Shown here: piece by piece, positions 24,447 through 33,297 of the stretch | Layout: each line of letters opens with the position of its first letter | How positions within the stretch are numbered: the stretch's first letter is position 1 | Origin: Nocardia aurea | GTDB taxonomy: Bacteria; Actinomycetota; Actinomycetes; Mycobacteriales; Mycobacteriaceae | Assembly (NCBI RefSeq): GCF_003123685.1 | Contig: NZ_QCYJ01000175.1 | Coordinates: forward strand, 124,001-188,000 | Length of the DNA: 64,000 nt | Direction: 5' to 3' | Notes under the pieces: generated by a model | What the model was told of the DNA's origin: nothing | What the model saw: the letters and a program-made list of their open reading frames with translations, nothing else | The model's database searches: none | Translations under genes and position numbers: made by a program

Positions 24447-26978
24447 ATGAGTGTCTGGGAGGAGATGCGCACCCGCATTCAGACGGGGAATTCGGCCGGA
24501 GTCGCCGCACTCGCGGCCAGAATCGACGAGGCGGGCCGCAAGGAGGTCGCCGCCGCACTTCCGGGGTACCTGCGCGAATGCGTCCCACTCGGCGAGAGCG
24601 ACCTGCGGACCATGCCGCTTCGGGTGGCGGGCGCGGGCTGCCTCGGCGGCGCGGCGGCCGTCGCGGCCTGGCTCACGCGCCGCGATCTGCGCCCGAGGCG
24701 CGGGGTCGACGGCATCGCCCCGCACGTGCTGAGGGCGGTATCGCCTCGGACTCCCGCCTGGCGACTCGACCTGGCGCGGCGGTTGGCCGATCGGCTGCGC
24801 GCGTCGGACTTCGACCGCTGGAAGCCCGATTACATGTTCTGGGAGGTCATCGTCGGGCTGTACGACGAGGCGGAACAGATCCCGAAGACCGAGGGGATCG
24901 TCGTCGGCTGGTTGCGTCGCCACATCTCGACCGAGCCCGCCGACGACCCGCTGTTCCCGGTAATGGCCCCCGCGATTTTCGACACCGACGCGGCGGGGGA
25001 ATACCTGTCGCGGTTCGTCGGGGCGGACTTCGGATCGGCCTTCGTGAATCCGTCCGAGGTGATGAGCGTCAGGGTGCTCGCGAATATGAAGCGCGACGAA
25101 CTACTCGACGGATGCCTGCGGCGGATGCTGCGCGGCGGCAAACCGGGCGACCTCGCCTGGTTCGTCCACCTGCACGAGTCGCTCGCACCGTCGCCGGGGG
25201 AGGCGGCCTCGCGGATGCGCGACTACCTCCGGCTGCTTCCCGCGGCGGCGGTGGCCGTCGCGGAACTGGCGTTCGCTCGGGTGCGGGCCGTCGACGAGTC
25301 CGAATCGCTCGATACGGAGACCTTCGCCGAAGCCGCGCGGGCGCTGCTGTTCCGGCCCGAACGCAGAATCGTCAAGGCCACGCTGTCATGGCTGGACCGC
25401 ACAGCCACGGCGGCGGACAGGCAGGGCATATCCATCGAACTCGTGGCGGGCGTGTTCGGACACGAACACCCCGAGATCCGTGACCGCGCGGTGCGAATCG
25501 TCGTCAAACGCGGGAAATTCGCCGATCCGCTCACCGCCGAGATGGTCCGGCAGTCCGCGTCGGTCCTGCCGTCGACCGAACGAAACGCGATCGCCGCCGC
25601 CTACGGCGCCGTGGAGGTGACACCGATCGAGGTGCCGGTGCTGCCTCCGGTCGTGTCGCGTGAACTCGATCCGCCCATCGCCTCGCCCGCCGAACTGCGC
25701 GAGGCGATCATCGAGAATTACCACGGCTGGGATCCGGCCTGGCCCGAGGTGGAACGGCTCATGGCGGGACTGGTCACCCACGGCCCCGCCGCGATCGATG
25801 AACTGCGGCCCGATATCGAACAGTACGGCGCGCGCTATCACCCGGAAGACAACGACATCCTGCTGAACGCGCTGCTCGCCGGGGCGCCGCGTCCGGTCGA
25901 CGACGAGCTCGAATCCGCGCCCGCCCCCGACGCCCTGTTCCGGCGACGGTTCCGGGAGGCGGCCGACCTGCTCGGCGGCCCGGCATTGCTCGCGACGCCG
26001 ACCAGCGCCACCGGTCACCTCGATCCCGAGATCTTCGCCGCGCGCCTGCGCGCCTGGGAAGCGGCGGGCAGGCAGCCGGGCCGTTTCGATCTGGAGCAGG
26101 CACTGCTCCGCCTGCCGCTGGACGCGGCTCGGGTGCCTCTGCTCGACGGTCTGGTCTCACCCGCCGCGGCGACGGCTCGCGCGTGGATATCGGCGGACGG
26201 TCCCGGCCCCGTCGACCTGACCTACCGCATCGCGAAAATCAAGGCATGGGGTCCTGATCAATGGGATCGCAGACGCGCCGACGACAGGGTCACCCGCCTC
26301 GTGGTGACCGGAACCCGCGCGCCCGATCCGGCGTCGGCGGCGGCCCGGCTCTTCACACCGGACACCTCCCGCGAGAAATCCGACATCTTCGAATGGTCGG
26401 CGCGCTGGTGGCCGTCGGTGCTGCCCTCGCACCGCGAGGTGATCGCCGCGCACCTGCTCGACCAAGCGGCCTGGTGGCCGACCGGTGAGTACGAACAGGA
26501 CGGCACCATCCTCGCGCTGTCGGAGGCGACCGGCGCGACAGATCGCGCGACGGCGACCGTCCTGCTGTACGCGCTGGCCTCGCAGCGAGCGATCGACCGA
26601 GCCGCCGCCCTGGACGCCCTGCTCTGCCTCGCCGCCCAGAACGCGCTCCCGGCCGCCGAACTCGGTCATCACCTCGGCGTTTTCGTCGGCACCGGCGATA
26701 TCGTCCTCGGCCGCGTGGTGCCCTCGCTCACCGAGGCGGTACGCGCCGGGGCGCAGCTGTGGCCGCTGTTCACCGCCGCCATCACCACCCTGCTACCCAC
26801 GCCGGACACCGCACCACCCACGGGGCTGGCCGACCTGCTGGCCGCGGCGAGCGAAGCGGCCGACATGCACCGGGTCCGCGCCACGATCCCGGCCCTGACC
26901 GCGTGGACGCCGAAATCGCGCTCGACCCGTGTCGCGAAGGAGGCCACCCGCCTGAATACCCTCCTGATGGGCCCCTGA
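24447..26978 (+). CDS. Large HEAT-like repeat protein (DUF6493-type)
   Basis: The 843-aa protein begins MSVWEEMRTRIQTGN and consists of repeated amphipathic helices, rich in Ala, Leu and Arg, consistent with a HEAT-like solenoid. Its tail is enriched in short helical repeats. From the SWIM partner and overall design it fits the DUF6493 family of actinobacteria. The start lies three bases after the SWIM stop; a GTG six bases earlier is possible and would overlap it. No catalytic motif was found. A protein-binding scaffold is the simplest idea. Confidence 0.7.
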   Translation: MSVWEEMRTRIQTGNSAGVAALAARIDEAGRKEVAAALPGYLRECVPLGESDLRTMPLRVAGAGCLGGAAAVAAWLTRRDLRPRRGVDGIAPHVLRAVSPRTPAWRLDLARRLADRLRASDFDRWKPDYMFWEVIVGLYDEAEQIPKTEGIVVGWLRRHISTEPADDPLFPVMAPAIFDTDAAGEYLSRFVGADFGSAFVNPSEVMSVRVLANMKRDELLDGCLRRMLRGGKPGDLAWFVHLHESLAPSPGEAASRMRDYLRLLPAAAVAVAELAFARVRAVDESESLDTETFAEAARALLFRPERRIVKATLSWLDRTATAADRQGISIELVAGVFGHEHPEIRDRAVRIVVKRGKFADPLTAEMVRQSASVLPSTERNAIAAAYGAVEVTPIEVPVLPPVVSRELDPPIASPAELREAIIENYHGWDPAWPEVERLMAGLVTHGPAAIDELRPDIEQYGARYHPEDNDILLNALLAGAPRPVDDELESAPAPDALFRRRFREAADLLGGPALLATPTSATGHLDPEIFAARLRAWEAAGRQPGRFDLEQALLRLPLDAARVPLLDGLVSPAAATARAWISADGPGPVDLTYRIAKIKAWGPDQWDRRRADDRVTRLVVTGTRAPDPASAAARLFTPDTSREKSDIFEWSARWWPSVLPSHREVIAAHLLDQAAWWPTGEYEQDGTILALSEATGATDRATATVLLYALASQRAIDRAAALDALLCLAAQNALPAAELGHHLGVFVGTGDIVLGRVVPSLTEAVRAGAQLWPLFTAAITTLLPTPDTAPPTGLADLLAAASEAADMHRVRATIPALTAWTPKSRSTRVAKEATRLNTLLMGP

Positions 26979-26986
26979 CCGAGCGT

Positions 26987-27013
26987 GCGGCCGGGTGCGT
27001 ACCCCCCGGCCGC
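26987..27013. terminator. Terminator hairpin between convergent genes
   Basis: The nine-base arms GCGGCCGGG and CCCGGCCGC pair exactly across a nine-base loop. It lies between the convergent DUF6493-type and acyltransferase genes. No long T-run is present. Confidence 0.55.
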
Positions 27014-27084
27014 CCCCCGCGCCTCCCGGTACCGCCCCGCACCGGATCGTCTGCCGACGACCGTGACCGGGTATTTCGGGTCAG

Positions 27085-29205
27085 CTACCACCATCCGGTG
27101 ATGGTGCCGATCTGTCGCCCGAGTTCGGGAGCCAGCGAACGGGCGTAGCTGGCGGTCAGGTGGTGTTCGTCGCGGTAGATCAGGACATTGCCTTCCACCA
27201 CCAGGCAGCGGTCGGGTCGGCACACCGAATCCGAGAGGTCGATCGGGAAGATGTTCGGATGACTCGCGCCCGCCGCGATCGCCGGATTCACCGGGTCCAG
27301 CACCACCGCGCGGTCGACCCCGCAACTGTGGGCGGTGCCGTGTCCACCGAGACAGTCGATCGCGCGGTACAGCACCCCGTCGCGGCGCAGACGGGGCGTA
27401 TCGCGCATCGCCAAGACGTTGAGGCCGCGTTCGCCCAGTTCCGACCACACCGCGGCGAATTCGGCGGGCACCTCGTCACCCGCGCCTTCGACGCGGTAGT
27501 AGGTGGCGAGGGTGAAGACCCAGTCCGGTCTGGTCTCGGCGAGCCGGTCGATCACCTCGACCGACCACTCCCGGCATTCGGGCCACGGCGAGTCGTAGTA
27601 CACGGGCTGGTCGACGAGGGTGAGCGGACAGCCCTCCTTGAGGTAGGTGACTATCCGCAGACCGTGGTCGCGGGCGAGGATCTCGAAGGCGGGAATCCAG
27701 TGTTCGGAATGCGAGCCGCCGACCACGGCGATGGTGCGTTCGGCGGTCGGGTCACCGTAGACGCAGCTGCGCACCTCCCGGTCCGGTGTGATGCAGCCGT
27801 CGCGCGTCGGCGGCGGCGCGTCGGCCCAGCCCTCGAGGACCGTCGGGCGCATCGGAGCCGGTTCGAAGGCGACACCCGGCACCAGCGCGGCGCCGCCGGG
27901 ATATTTCTCCAACTTCAGCTCGGCGGGTGGCCTCGCCGGATTCGCGCGCAGGATGACCTGCCAGGTCACCGTCGAGCCCAGTACCGCCACCGCCATGATC
28001 GAGACCGCGGTGGTGAGCGAACGTCGCACGGTGACGGAATAGTCGTCGGCGCCCGCCGGACGACGTAGCGGCGTTTCGACCAGCCGCTGCGTGACCACGG
28101 CCAGGACCAGCGCCGCCGCGATGACGACGAGACCGTCGGTGAGTCCGGCCGACGGCGCCCCGTATTCGGACAGATAGAAGATCAGGATCGGCCAGTGCCA
28201 CAGGTAGAAGGCGTAGGCCACCGATCCGAGGCCCGCGAACACCCTGGTGCCGAGCAACCGGTTCACCCAGGGCCGCCGCGCGGGTTCGGCATTCATGCCC
28301 GCCACGATCAGCGCCACCGCCGACAGCACCGGATACAGGGCGGTGGGGCCGGGGAATTCGGTCGCGCCGTCGATCAGCACCCCGCAGGTCAGCACCCCGG
28401 CGATCCCCGCCATCGCCAGCAGCGTCCGCACCACTCGCGGCAGCCGGATCCAGGGCGCCGCGCCCGCCAGCACCGCGCCCGCGAGCAGTTCCCACATCCG
28501 GGCGCCGGTGTCGTAGTAGGTCCACGGTTGGTGCCGCTGCGCCCCGTCGGCGGCGTACCAGAACGACAGCGCCGCGCCCGCGACGAGCAGTGCGGTCAAA
28601 CCGATCCGCCACCGGTCGCGCGTCGAACCGCGCGCGATCCACGCCCACACGGCGACGACGAGCAGTATCGCCAGGTAGAACTGCCCCTGCACCGACATCG
28701 ACCACAGATGTTGCAGCGGACTCACCGAGGGATTGGGCGCGAGGTAATCCAGTTCTGCCCTGGCCAGGAACCAGTTCTGCACGTAGAACGTCGAAGCCAG
28801 CGTCTGGATCGAGATGTTGCCCCACTGGGTGTAGGGCCTGGCCACCACGGTCGCGATCACGACGGCCGCCAGTACCACCACCAGCGCGGGCGTCAGCCTG
28901 CGGGCGGTTCGGCGCAAGGTCGCCCCGATGCCGGGGCCGCCCGTCGTCGCGCTGCGGCGCAACAGCATTCCGGTGAACAGGAACCCGGACAGCACCAGGA
29001 AGATGTCGACGCCACCGGACACCCGGCCCATCCACACGTGGAACCCGACCACCAGCGCGATCGCGATACCGCGCAATCCGTCCAGGTCGTCGCGATATTC
29101 CGGAATATCCTGCGAGACCCGATGTCCCGGTGGATCCATGGAGGTCGCCGACTCGGGGACGATCGCGCTTCCGCGAGTGGCCGCGTCCGGGGATACCGGT
29201 ACCAC
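27085..29205 (-). CDS. Membrane acyltransferase with C-terminal SGNH domain (OafA-like)
   Basis: The 706-aa protein has an N-terminal acyltransferase-3 membrane domain: YRDDLDGLRGIAIALVVGFHVW, then VDIFLVLSGFLF with the conserved His/Arg region, and roughly ten hydrophobic segments. A C-terminal extracytoplasmic SGNH domain follows, with GGSHSEHW near residue 497 and DEHHLTASYARSL near 680. Such enzymes O-acetylate cell-wall polysaccharides, lipids or secondary products outside the membrane. The GTG at 29205 is chosen because AAAGGAG lies a few bases upstream; an internal ATG at 29139 is the alternative. The SGNH motif reads GGSH rather than GDSH. Confidence 0.88.
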   Translation of the reverse strand: MVPVSPDAATRGSAIVPESATSMDPPGHRVSQDIPEYRDDLDGLRGIAIALVVGFHVWMGRVSGGVDIFLVLSGFLFTGMLLRRSATTGGPGIGATLRRTARRLTPALVVVLAAVVIATVVARPYTQWGNISIQTLASTFYVQNWFLARAELDYLAPNPSVSPLQHLWSMSVQGQFYLAILLVVAVWAWIARGSTRDRWRIGLTALLVAGAALSFWYAADGAQRHQPWTYYDTGARMWELLAGAVLAGAAPWIRLPRVVRTLLAMAGIAGVLTCGVLIDGATEFPGPTALYPVLSAVALIVAGMNAEPARRPWVNRLLGTRVFAGLGSVAYAFYLWHWPILIFYLSEYGAPSAGLTDGLVVIAAALVLAVVTQRLVETPLRRPAGADDYSVTVRRSLTTAVSIMAVAVLGSTVTWQVILRANPARPPAELKLEKYPGGAALVPGVAFEPAPMRPTVLEGWADAPPPTRDGCITPDREVRSCVYGDPTAERTIAVVGGSHSEHWIPAFEILARDHGLRIVTYLKEGCPLTLVDQPVYYDSPWPECREWSVEVIDRLAETRPDWVFTLATYYRVEGAGDEVPAEFAAVWSELGERGLNVLAMRDTPRLRRDGVLYRAIDCLGGHGTAHSCGVDRAVVLDPVNPAIAAGASHPNIFPIDLSDSVCRPDRCLVVEGNVLIYRDEHHLTASYARSLAPELGRQIGTITGWW

Positions 29206-29467
29206 GCTGCTCCTTTCCGACCCTCGCGCCGATCCTGGCCGCGAGTCGCCGGCCGGTGAGCGCCGGGTAGTCGAACAGTAAAGATGCCGCAATCGGCGCT
29301 CGATGGCAAAACGACTGCGCTCGCACCGGTCTCGCTCCGATCGCGGCACCGTACGCGTGCGCGCGTAGCGGAGTCGACGCCGCTGGGCCGATGACGGGGT
29401 GGGGGTCCGAATTCCAGAATTGCTGACGAACGGTGTGCCAGACGCCGCCATACGAGGGGAATTCGCG

Positions 29468-29995
29468 ATGACCGCACAACTGACAGCCGACCGACCGGTG
29501 GTCCGACTCCGGCTCCCGCGCCGCGCGCACCGGGGCATCCTGGTCGTCCACACCCTCAGCTCGGTGGCCTGGCTCGGCGTCACGCTCGCGATGCTGACGC
29601 TCGCCGTCTCGGCCGTCGCCACCGGTGACGACACCATGACCAGAGCGGCCTACCGGGCCGACGATCTGGTGGGAGATCTGCTCATCGTCCCGCTCGGTCT
29701 GACGGCGGCGGTCTCGGGCGTGCTGCTCGGCGTCGGCAGCAAATGGGGGCTGCTGCGGTACTGGTGGGTGATCGTGAAACTGGTACTGACCATCGGCGGG
29801 CTGACCGCGTCGCTGACCGTGCTGCGCGGCCATCTCGACGACGCCGCCGCGATTTCGGCGGACCCGGCCTCGACCGGTTTCGATCGCCTTCCGGTCACCC
29901 TCGCGGTAGCACTGGCTGTGGCCTCGGCGACCTACACGCTGTGCACGGTGATCTCGGTGCTGAAGCCGTGGGGGCGTCGTACCACGCGGTCCTGA
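29468..29995 (+). CDS. Small integral membrane protein, DUF2269-like
   Basis: The 175-aa protein has four predicted membrane spans: HTLSSVAWLGVTLAMLTLAV, LLIVPLGLTAAVSGVLL, WWVIVKLVLTIGGLTASL and TLAVALAVASATYTLCTVI. The first span follows a basic cytoplasmic N-terminus. Its layout resembles DUF2269-type membrane proteins, but the match is only by pattern. GAGGGGA lies before the ATG. It is divergent from the acyltransferase gene. No function can be assigned. Confidence 0.75.
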   Translation: MTAQLTADRPVVRLRLPRRAHRGILVVHTLSSVAWLGVTLAMLTLAVSAVATGDDTMTRAAYRADDLVGDLLIVPLGLTAAVSGVLLGVGSKWGLLRYWWVIVKLVLTIGGLTASLTVLRGHLDDAAAISADPASTGFDRLPVTLAVALAVASATYTLCTVISVLKPWGRRTTRS

Positions 29996-30095
29996 CTCGG
30001 ACCCACGGTCGAATCCTGCGGGCAATGTGACCGCAACGTCGCGCAACTACTTTGGCTGAACCGGCCAGCAGTGCTCGACATTCGGAGGAATGCAG

Positions 30096-30449
30096 ATGCC
30101 CGATACCAGCACGCCCCGATTCCTGCAGGGTGCCTTCGTCTTCGAAGGCAAGGGCTTGGACAATCCACTGCCGCTCGACCCGACGCTGCGTTACGTGGTG
30201 CCCGCGGGCGCGATCATCCAACCGGTGTACTTCCGCGGCGGCAACAGCACCGACGACATGATCTCGGTACTGCTCATGCGTGACGGCAGCCCCATGCGGT
30301 ACTTCCCGATCGCGGCGAAGGGCGCGACCCACGTCTCGTTGCGCGTGGTGGAGGACCTGCTCGCCGACACCGTGCTCGAACTGTTCGTCGCAGCCCCGGC
30401 CGGGGTCGACGGCACCGTGATCGTCGACCTCGGTCTCGTCGAGATCTGA
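30096..30449 (+). CDS. Small conserved beta-rich protein upstream of nirB
   Basis: The 117-aa soluble protein starts MPDTSTPRFLQGAFVFEGKGLDNPLPL and contains the short beta-like segments YVVPAGAIIQPVYFRGGNSTDD and GVDGTVIVDLGLVEI. I do not recognise a family. The second of two ATGs is chosen because GGAGG lies seven bases before it but only one base before the first. It lies 20 bases ahead of nirB on the same strand and may be cotranscribed. Confidence 0.7.
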   Translation: MPDTSTPRFLQGAFVFEGKGLDNPLPLDPTLRYVVPAGAIIQPVYFRGGNSTDDMISVLLMRDGSPMRYFPIAAKGATHVSLRVVEDLLADTVLELFVAAPAGVDGTVIVDLGLVEI

Positions 30450-30469
30450 GTCGTGGGAAGGACCGCGCC

Positions 30470-32986
30470 ATGACCGCGACCATGACCGCATCCGGCACCG
30501 GCAACGGCGCGTCACCGACGGGGAAGGCCCGTCTGGTGGTCGTCGGTAACGGGATGGCCGGGGTGCGCGCCATCGAGGAGATCCTCTCGCGCGAGGGACG
30601 GGAGATGTTCGACATCACCGTCTTCGGCGACGAACCCTACGGCAACTACAACCGCATCCTGCTGTCCAATGTGCTCGCCGGATCGGAGGGCACCGACGAG
30701 ATCTTCCTGAACCCGCCGGACTGGTACGCCGACAACGCTATCGATCTGCGGGCAGGCGGCCGCGTGGTCCGCATCGACCGTTTCGCCCGGGTGGTCCAGG
30801 CCGACGACGGCACCACGCTGCGCTACGACCGGCTGATCCTGGCCACCGGCAGTCGATCGTTCTTCCCGCCCATGGAGGGCATGTGGGCCGACGACAGAAC
30901 GCTCACGGCGGGCATCTTCGGATTCCGCAGCCTCGACGACTGCACCGCGATGATCGATTACGCGGCGGGGCGCAAGAAGGCGGTCGTCATCGGCGGCGGT
31001 CTGCTCGGACTCGAGGCGGCGCGCGGCCTCCAGAACCGCGGCCTCGAGGTCGATGTCGTGCATTCGGCGATGACGCTCATGAACGCCCAGCTGGACACGG
31101 CGGCGGGCGAGATCGTCCGCAGATCGGTCGAGAATCTGGGGATCCGGGTCCGCACCGGGCAGAGCACCAAACGCGTACTCTCGCGCGACGGCCGGATCAC
31201 CGGCGTCGCCTTCGCCGACGGCACCGAGATCCCCTGCGACATGCTCGTCGTGTCCGCGGGGATCAGGCCGAACGTCGGTCTCGCCCAGCGCGCGGGCCTG
31301 ACCGTCGAGCGCGCCATCGTCGTCGACGACCACATGCGCTCGATCGATGACGACGACATCTACGTCGTCGGCGAATGCGCCCAGCACCGCGGCCAGGTCT
31401 ACGGCCTGGTCGCCCCACTCTGGGACCAGGCCAAAGTGCTCGCCGACCATCTCACCGGCGCCGACCGCCGCGCGGCCTATCACGGTTCAAGGATGGCGAC
31501 CAAGCTCAAGGTCGCCGGGGTCGACGTCGCGGCGATGGGGCTCAAGGCGCCCGAACATCCCGACGACGAGTTCGTCCAGTTCTCCGAACCCAAACACGGC
31601 GTCTACAAGACCATCGTGGTGCGTGACGGCAAACTCGTCGGCGCCACCCTCGTCGGCGACGTCCGCAAGGTCGCCTTCCTGACCCAGGCGTTCGACCGCG
31701 GCCTGCCGCTGCCCGAGGAACGCATCTCGCTGATGTTCGATATCGGCACCCCGGACGTGGAGGTCGGCGTCGCGGAATTGGCCGAGGACACCCAGGTCTG
31801 CAATTGCAACGGCGTCAGCAAGGCCACGCTGGTCGACTGTGTGCAGGGCGGACAGCAGACGGTGGCGGGGGTGATGGCCGCGACGAAGGCGGGCAAGGGA
31901 TGTGGATCGTGCAAAACCCTCGTCGCCCAGATCGTGGAATGGGCGGCGGGCGGTGAGATCGCCGAGGATCCGTCGGCGCGCTGGTATGTGCCCGGCGTCC
32001 CCTACGAGAAACCGGAACTGATGCGGTTGATCAGGGAGCTCCGATTGCATTCGGTCTCTTCGGTTTTCGCCGCGCTCGCCCCCGACGGCCGCGAGGACGC
32101 CAATTCCAAGATGGGACTGGCCTCGCTGTTGCAGATGATGTGGTCCGACGAATTCATCGATGAACGCGACGCCCGGTTCGTCAACGATCGCGTGCACGCC
32201 AATATCCAACGCGACGGCACCTTCTCGGTGGTGCCGCAGATGAAGGGCGGGGTCACCGATTCCGCCCAGTTGCGCAAGATCGCCGACGTCGCCGACAAAT
32301 TCGCGGTCCCGATGATCAAGGTCACCGGTGGGCAGCGCATCGACCTGCTCGGTGTGCGCAAAGAAGATCTGCCCGCCGTCTGGGCCGATCTCGACATGCC
32401 GTCGGGTTTCGCCTACGGCAAGAGTTTCCGCACCGTGAAAACCTGTGTGGGATCGGACTTCTGCCGATATGGGGTCGGTGATTCCACCGCGCTCGGTATC
32501 GCGCTCGAACAGCGCTTCCAGGGCATCGCCGGTCCGGGGAAGATGAAACTGGCCGTCACCGGCTGCCCGCGCAACTGCGCCGAAGCGCTGTGCAAGGACC
32601 TCGGCGTCGTCGCCGTCGACGGCGGACGCTGGGAGATCTACGTCGGCGGCGCGGCGGGCGCGCATATCCGCAAGGGCGACCTGCTGGCCACCGTCGACAC
32701 CCCCGAACGTGTCATCGAACTCGCAGGCCGTTTCCTCCAGTACTACCGCGAACACGCCAACTGGCTCGAACGCACCTACGCCTGGGTGCCGCGCGTGGGG
32801 ATCGAGGTCATCCGCGCGGTCGTCGTCGAGGATCGCGACGGTGACGCGGCCCGCCTCGACGCCGAGATGCAGAAGGCCGTCGAAGCCTATCGCGACCCGT
32901 GGAAGGACCGCGAAGAACCCAGTACCCCAGGACAGTTCCGCACCTCGCTGCCGCTGACGGTGCTGCCTCAGGTGCCGATCCGATGA
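30470..32986 (+). CDS. nirB: NADH-dependent nitrite reductase large subunit
   Basis: The 838-aa protein has all NirB modules. An N-terminal FAD loop VVVGNGMAGVRA and an NADH loop VIGGGLLGLEAARGL come first. A BFD-like [2Fe-2S] segment CNCNGVS ... GCGSCK lies near residue 443. The sirohaem/4Fe-4S pairs are TCVGSDFC near 657 and TGCPRNC near 697. It reduces nitrite to ammonium in the cytoplasm during nitrate assimilation. GGAAGGA precedes the ATG. The nirD start overlaps its stop by four bases. No nitrate reductase or transporter gene is in the window. Confidence 0.96.
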   Translation: MTATMTASGTGNGASPTGKARLVVVGNGMAGVRAIEEILSREGREMFDITVFGDEPYGNYNRILLSNVLAGSEGTDEIFLNPPDWYADNAIDLRAGGRVVRIDRFARVVQADDGTTLRYDRLILATGSRSFFPPMEGMWADDRTLTAGIFGFRSLDDCTAMIDYAAGRKKAVVIGGGLLGLEAARGLQNRGLEVDVVHSAMTLMNAQLDTAAGEIVRRSVENLGIRVRTGQSTKRVLSRDGRITGVAFADGTEIPCDMLVVSAGIRPNVGLAQRAGLTVERAIVVDDHMRSIDDDDIYVVGECAQHRGQVYGLVAPLWDQAKVLADHLTGADRRAAYHGSRMATKLKVAGVDVAAMGLKAPEHPDDEFVQFSEPKHGVYKTIVVRDGKLVGATLVGDVRKVAFLTQAFDRGLPLPEERISLMFDIGTPDVEVGVAELAEDTQVCNCNGVSKATLVDCVQGGQQTVAGVMAATKAGKGCGSCKTLVAQIVEWAAGGEIAEDPSARWYVPGVPYEKPELMRLIRELRLHSVSSVFAALAPDGREDANSKMGLASLLQMMWSDEFIDERDARFVNDRVHANIQRDGTFSVVPQMKGGVTDSAQLRKIADVADKFAVPMIKVTGGQRIDLLGVRKEDLPAVWADLDMPSGFAYGKSFRTVKTCVGSDFCRYGVGDSTALGIALEQRFQGIAGPGKMKLAVTGCPRNCAEALCKDLGVVAVDGGRWEIYVGGAAGAHIRKGDLLATVDTPERVIELAGRFLQYYREHANWLERTYAWVPRVGIEVIRAVVVEDRDGDAARLDAEMQKAVEAYRDPWKDREEPSTPGQFRTSLPLTVLPQVPIR

Positions 32987-33294
32987 CCGGCGACATCGTC
33001 GGGCATCTGGACGAGATCCCGGTCGGCGAGGGCCGCGCGTACGCCGTCGACGGAACGCAGGTCGCCGTCTACCGGCTGCGCGACGGCACCGTGCGCGCCC
33101 TCGACGCGGTCTGCCCGCATCTGGGCGGCCCGCTCGCCGACGGACTGGCCGACAACCACGTCGTGGTGTGCCCGCTGCACGGCCGCACCTTCGACCTCGC
33201 CACCGGGGCGGAGGCCGGCGGCGGCCCCGGGGTGTGCGCGTATCGGGCGACCGTGGACACCGACGGCGCCATCCGCGTCGCGGGCCTCACCTGA
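32983..33294 (+). CDS. nirD: Nitrite reductase small subunit, Rieske-type
   Basis: The 103-aa protein has a Rieske-like [2Fe-2S] site, CPHLGG near residue 43 and CPLHGRTFDL near 64. It pairs with NirB in the NADH-dependent nitrite reductase. Its ATG overlaps the nirB stop by four bases, so the two are coupled. It ends three bases before the stop of the convergent carotenoid oxygenase gene, with almost no intergenic space. Confidence 0.94.
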   Translation: MTGDIVGHLDEIPVGEGRAYAVDGTQVAVYRLRDGTVRALDAVCPHLGGPLADGLADNHVVVCPLHGRTFDLATGAEAGGGPGVCAYRATVDTDGAIRVAGLT

Positions 33295-33297
33295 CTC

